DNA from: Anoplopoma fimbria | Taxonomy: Eukaryota > Chordata > Actinopteri > Perciformes > Anoplopomatidae | DNA: 64,000 bases | Direction of reading: 5' to 3' | Assembly (NCBI RefSeq): GCF_027596085.1 | Contig: NC_072467.1 | Coordinates: forward strand, 14,563,976-14,627,975 | Shown: positions 62,370 to 64,000 of the stretch, piece after piece | Layout of the letters: every line of letters begins with the position of its first letter | How positions within the stretch are numbered: the stretch's first letter is position 1 | Made by a program: the position numbers and the translations under genes | The notes under the pieces: generated by a model | What the model was told of the DNA's origin: nothing | Databases searched by the model: none | The model's input: the letters and a program-made list of their open reading frames with translations, nothing else

Positions 62370-62467
62370 TGGAGATTCCAGTGTGTGCATGCTAAATCAA
62401 TGAGTGTCTGGCTTTTAAAAAAACATTTTTTGTTGCTGTTTGGCTTCTCCTTCATCCCCTATGGTTC

Positions 62468-62471
<4 letters not shown>

Positions 62472-62508
<37 letters not shown>
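62472..62508. repeat. (GT)n microsatellite
   Basis: About 37-bp GT tract. Confidence 0.96.
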
Positions 62509-62511
<3 letters not shown>

Positions 62512-63529
62512 AGCAGGACCTGCTATGCCCCAGCTGTGCACGGACTGAGGTGGGGGTGGAGGGGGGGTCTTTGAGAGACTTGAGTATGAAGAAAAGGGAA
62601 ACGTGAAGGGGGGAGGAGAGTTAACATTTTCTCTGCGGATTCCTACCTTTTGTTGGCTCTCAGCGGGGATTGTGTGTGTGTTTGTGGTAACGGGTTTAAA
62701 GTCAGCATACACATGTCGAGGACGCTTGGCTGTCCTGTGAAGGAATGTGCCGAGACCAAAAGGGAAAAAAGTTGATAAAAATCCCTCCTGGTTTTTCCTC
62801 AAGTTATCTCTGGGCCTCTTGTTTTGTTAGGAGAGAGTTTTTTTAAGTTAAAGACTTTGAATAGAACAAAAAAGCAGAACAAAAAATGGAAGTGGCACAC
62901 TTTAAGAAAGAAGTAGAACATCCAAAATAAGTTTTAAAGAAAGAACATGAAATGAGCGGCATTACGAGGTTGTGTATCTGAATACTAGAAGGAAGAATTC
63001 GGTCAAAAGTTTATGACTTTTGAGTGCTTTCCCTAACTGAATGTTACATGTTTTTGTTTAAACTTTCGCCCCTGAACACATCACTACACAGACTGGGAAC
63101 ACAAAGCGGAGGCCCGTCATCCGGTTTATGGCAGAAAAAAAGAAAGAAAGACAGGAGAGGGAGAGGGAGAGCAGAGGTCTGTCTTTCTGCTGACTCAGAG
63201 GAAAGTGCAGAGAAATGAAGGTTTTATGGCCACAGAGACAGAGGCAGGCTGAAAGAGAAGAGAGAAAAAAAATGCTCCAGGAAAAACAAGAGCAGAGAGG
63301 CAGGACAGGATGATATGTGCAAGTATTGAATATGACATTGATTTAGTAAAGCAGAGAGGGGGCAGATCTTAACTGGAGGGGGAGAATAATGGTTTCAGCG
63401 AGGAGGGAGAGAAAAGAACCGGCAGCAACCGTCCTGAAGCCTTTTCTGCTATTGTTTGAAGGGCTTCTGCGTCAGCTCATGTCATACCACTGTGTGTGAC
63501 TGTGTGACTGTGTGTGTTTGGGGTAACTA

Positions 63530-63625
63530 CACAGCCAGGAATGTGGCCCACAGTGAAAAACTGTGGAGCAGTGTGTGTGTAACCAGTAATTACATGCCAG
63601 TAATTAGCGTGTAATTAATATAAAA
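63530..63625. promoter_or_regulatory. Candidate intronic enhancer: TEAD-like site and three TAATTA sites
   Basis: AGGAATGT (63,537-63,544) is a TEAD-type site. TAATTA occurs at 63,587-63,592, 63,601-63,606 and 63,612-63,617; the first two sit in a repeated ccagtaatta spaced 14 bp. Regulation of bcar1 is inference from position. Confidence 0.3.
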
Positions 63626-64000
63626 TAAGACTCCACTGTAGTGTAACTCAGAGCAGCCATGTCGAAGCCGTCCCATTGACTGCACAACGCTGCCATGTTG
63701 CATCGGCTCATTCTCCCTATTTGTTCAGACGTAATGCCGATTTTTCACTTTTGGCTGAGAATAATTGGCTTCACTGTATTTAGCTCTGGAATGACAGAAA
63801 AGCAGAAACGCATAATAACGTCTGTGATTTTATATTCTTTTAAAGAAAAGGCGTGTTACATTTATATATTGCATCAAATATCTTCTGCTACAGCAGCACT
63901 TAAAGCTACCATCTGTCACTTTAATAAAAATGACCTTTTGTCTTTTTTGCTGTCACTATATCCTGCCAGCAGTACATGAGACAGATACTCTTTGAAAAAA

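Larger units (their letters stand above)
62294..64000 (+). other. bcar1: bcar1 intron following the second first exon (continues beyond window)
   Basis: It starts GTGAGTGTGTG and holds GT/GA tracts, purine-rich DNA (63,130-63,300) and a homeodomain-type site cluster (63,583-63,617). No exon with an SH3-like translation was found up to 64,000. Confidence 0.7.

Noticed and set aside
61872..62390. 172-codon open frame on the minus strand across bcar1 leader 2
   Set aside because: It is antisense to a purine-rich leader and reads Ser/Leu/Pro/Thr-His low complexity. Nothing suggests an antisense gene.
62294..64000. bcar1 SH3 exon
   Set aside because: I looked for codons for NVLAKALYDN or ALYDN in all frames after the M-N-Y-L exon and found none, so the exon must lie beyond 64 kb.

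Overview
This window is vertebrate nuclear DNA, most likely from a teleost fish and probably a percomorph. It is AT-rich and intron-dominated. It is full of long (GT)n/(CA)n microsatellites, Tc1-like transposon remains, fish-type tRNA-derived SINEs and MITE-like elements. Only about 0.9 kb of 64 kb is recognisable host coding sequence. The organism call is inference from repeat style and gene structure.

Layout. (1) 1-1.5 kb: upstream flank with one interspersed-repeat end and a promoter-like stretch. (2) 1.5-16.1 kb, + strand: the complete seven-exon cfdp1 gene (craniofacial development protein 1 / BCNT, relative of yeast Swc5). All splice phases join and give 298 codons plus stop. Its large intron 4 carries two damaged Tc1/mariner transposons. 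(3) 16.1-18.1 kb: 3' flank or 3'UTR with a (CA)37 tract 13 bp after the stop codon, a MITE with 18-bp inverted repeats, and a plausible poly(A) signal at 18,089. (4) 18.1-21.6 kb: intergenic, with SINEs and a minisatellite. (5) 21.65-22.25 kb: a CpG- and G-rich promoter-like region ending in a four-codon first exon (M-S-V-P). (6) 22.25-61.7 kb: about 40 kb without any recognisable gene, made of microsatellites, interspersed repeats, one LINE reverse-transcriptase scrap and several repeat-poor blocks that could be enhancers. (7) 61.7-62.3 kb: a second promoter-like region (octamer, CCAAT box, ETS/CRE) ending in another four-codon first exon (M-N-Y-L). (8) 62.3-64 kb: intron.

The two four-codon exons are best read as alternative first exons of bcar1 (p130Cas), the adaptor gene that lies downstream of CFDP1 on the same strand in mammals. 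Both end exactly at a phase-0 GT donor. Their residues match the variable four-residue leaders found before the SH3 domain in p130Cas isoforms. The shared SH3 exon is not in the window, so this assignment is strong inference rather than proof.

I found no rRNA or tRNA gene, no CRISPR array and no prokaryote-like system. The most distinctive structure is the 40-kb spaced dual promoter of bcar1, with a small upstream ORF in each leader and a (GT)n tract next to the second splice donor. The repeat content is the other notable feature: two TTAA/CCCTCTG-ended MITE copies, a 283-bp MITE, a family with at least seven fragments, and a collapsed Tc1 pair.
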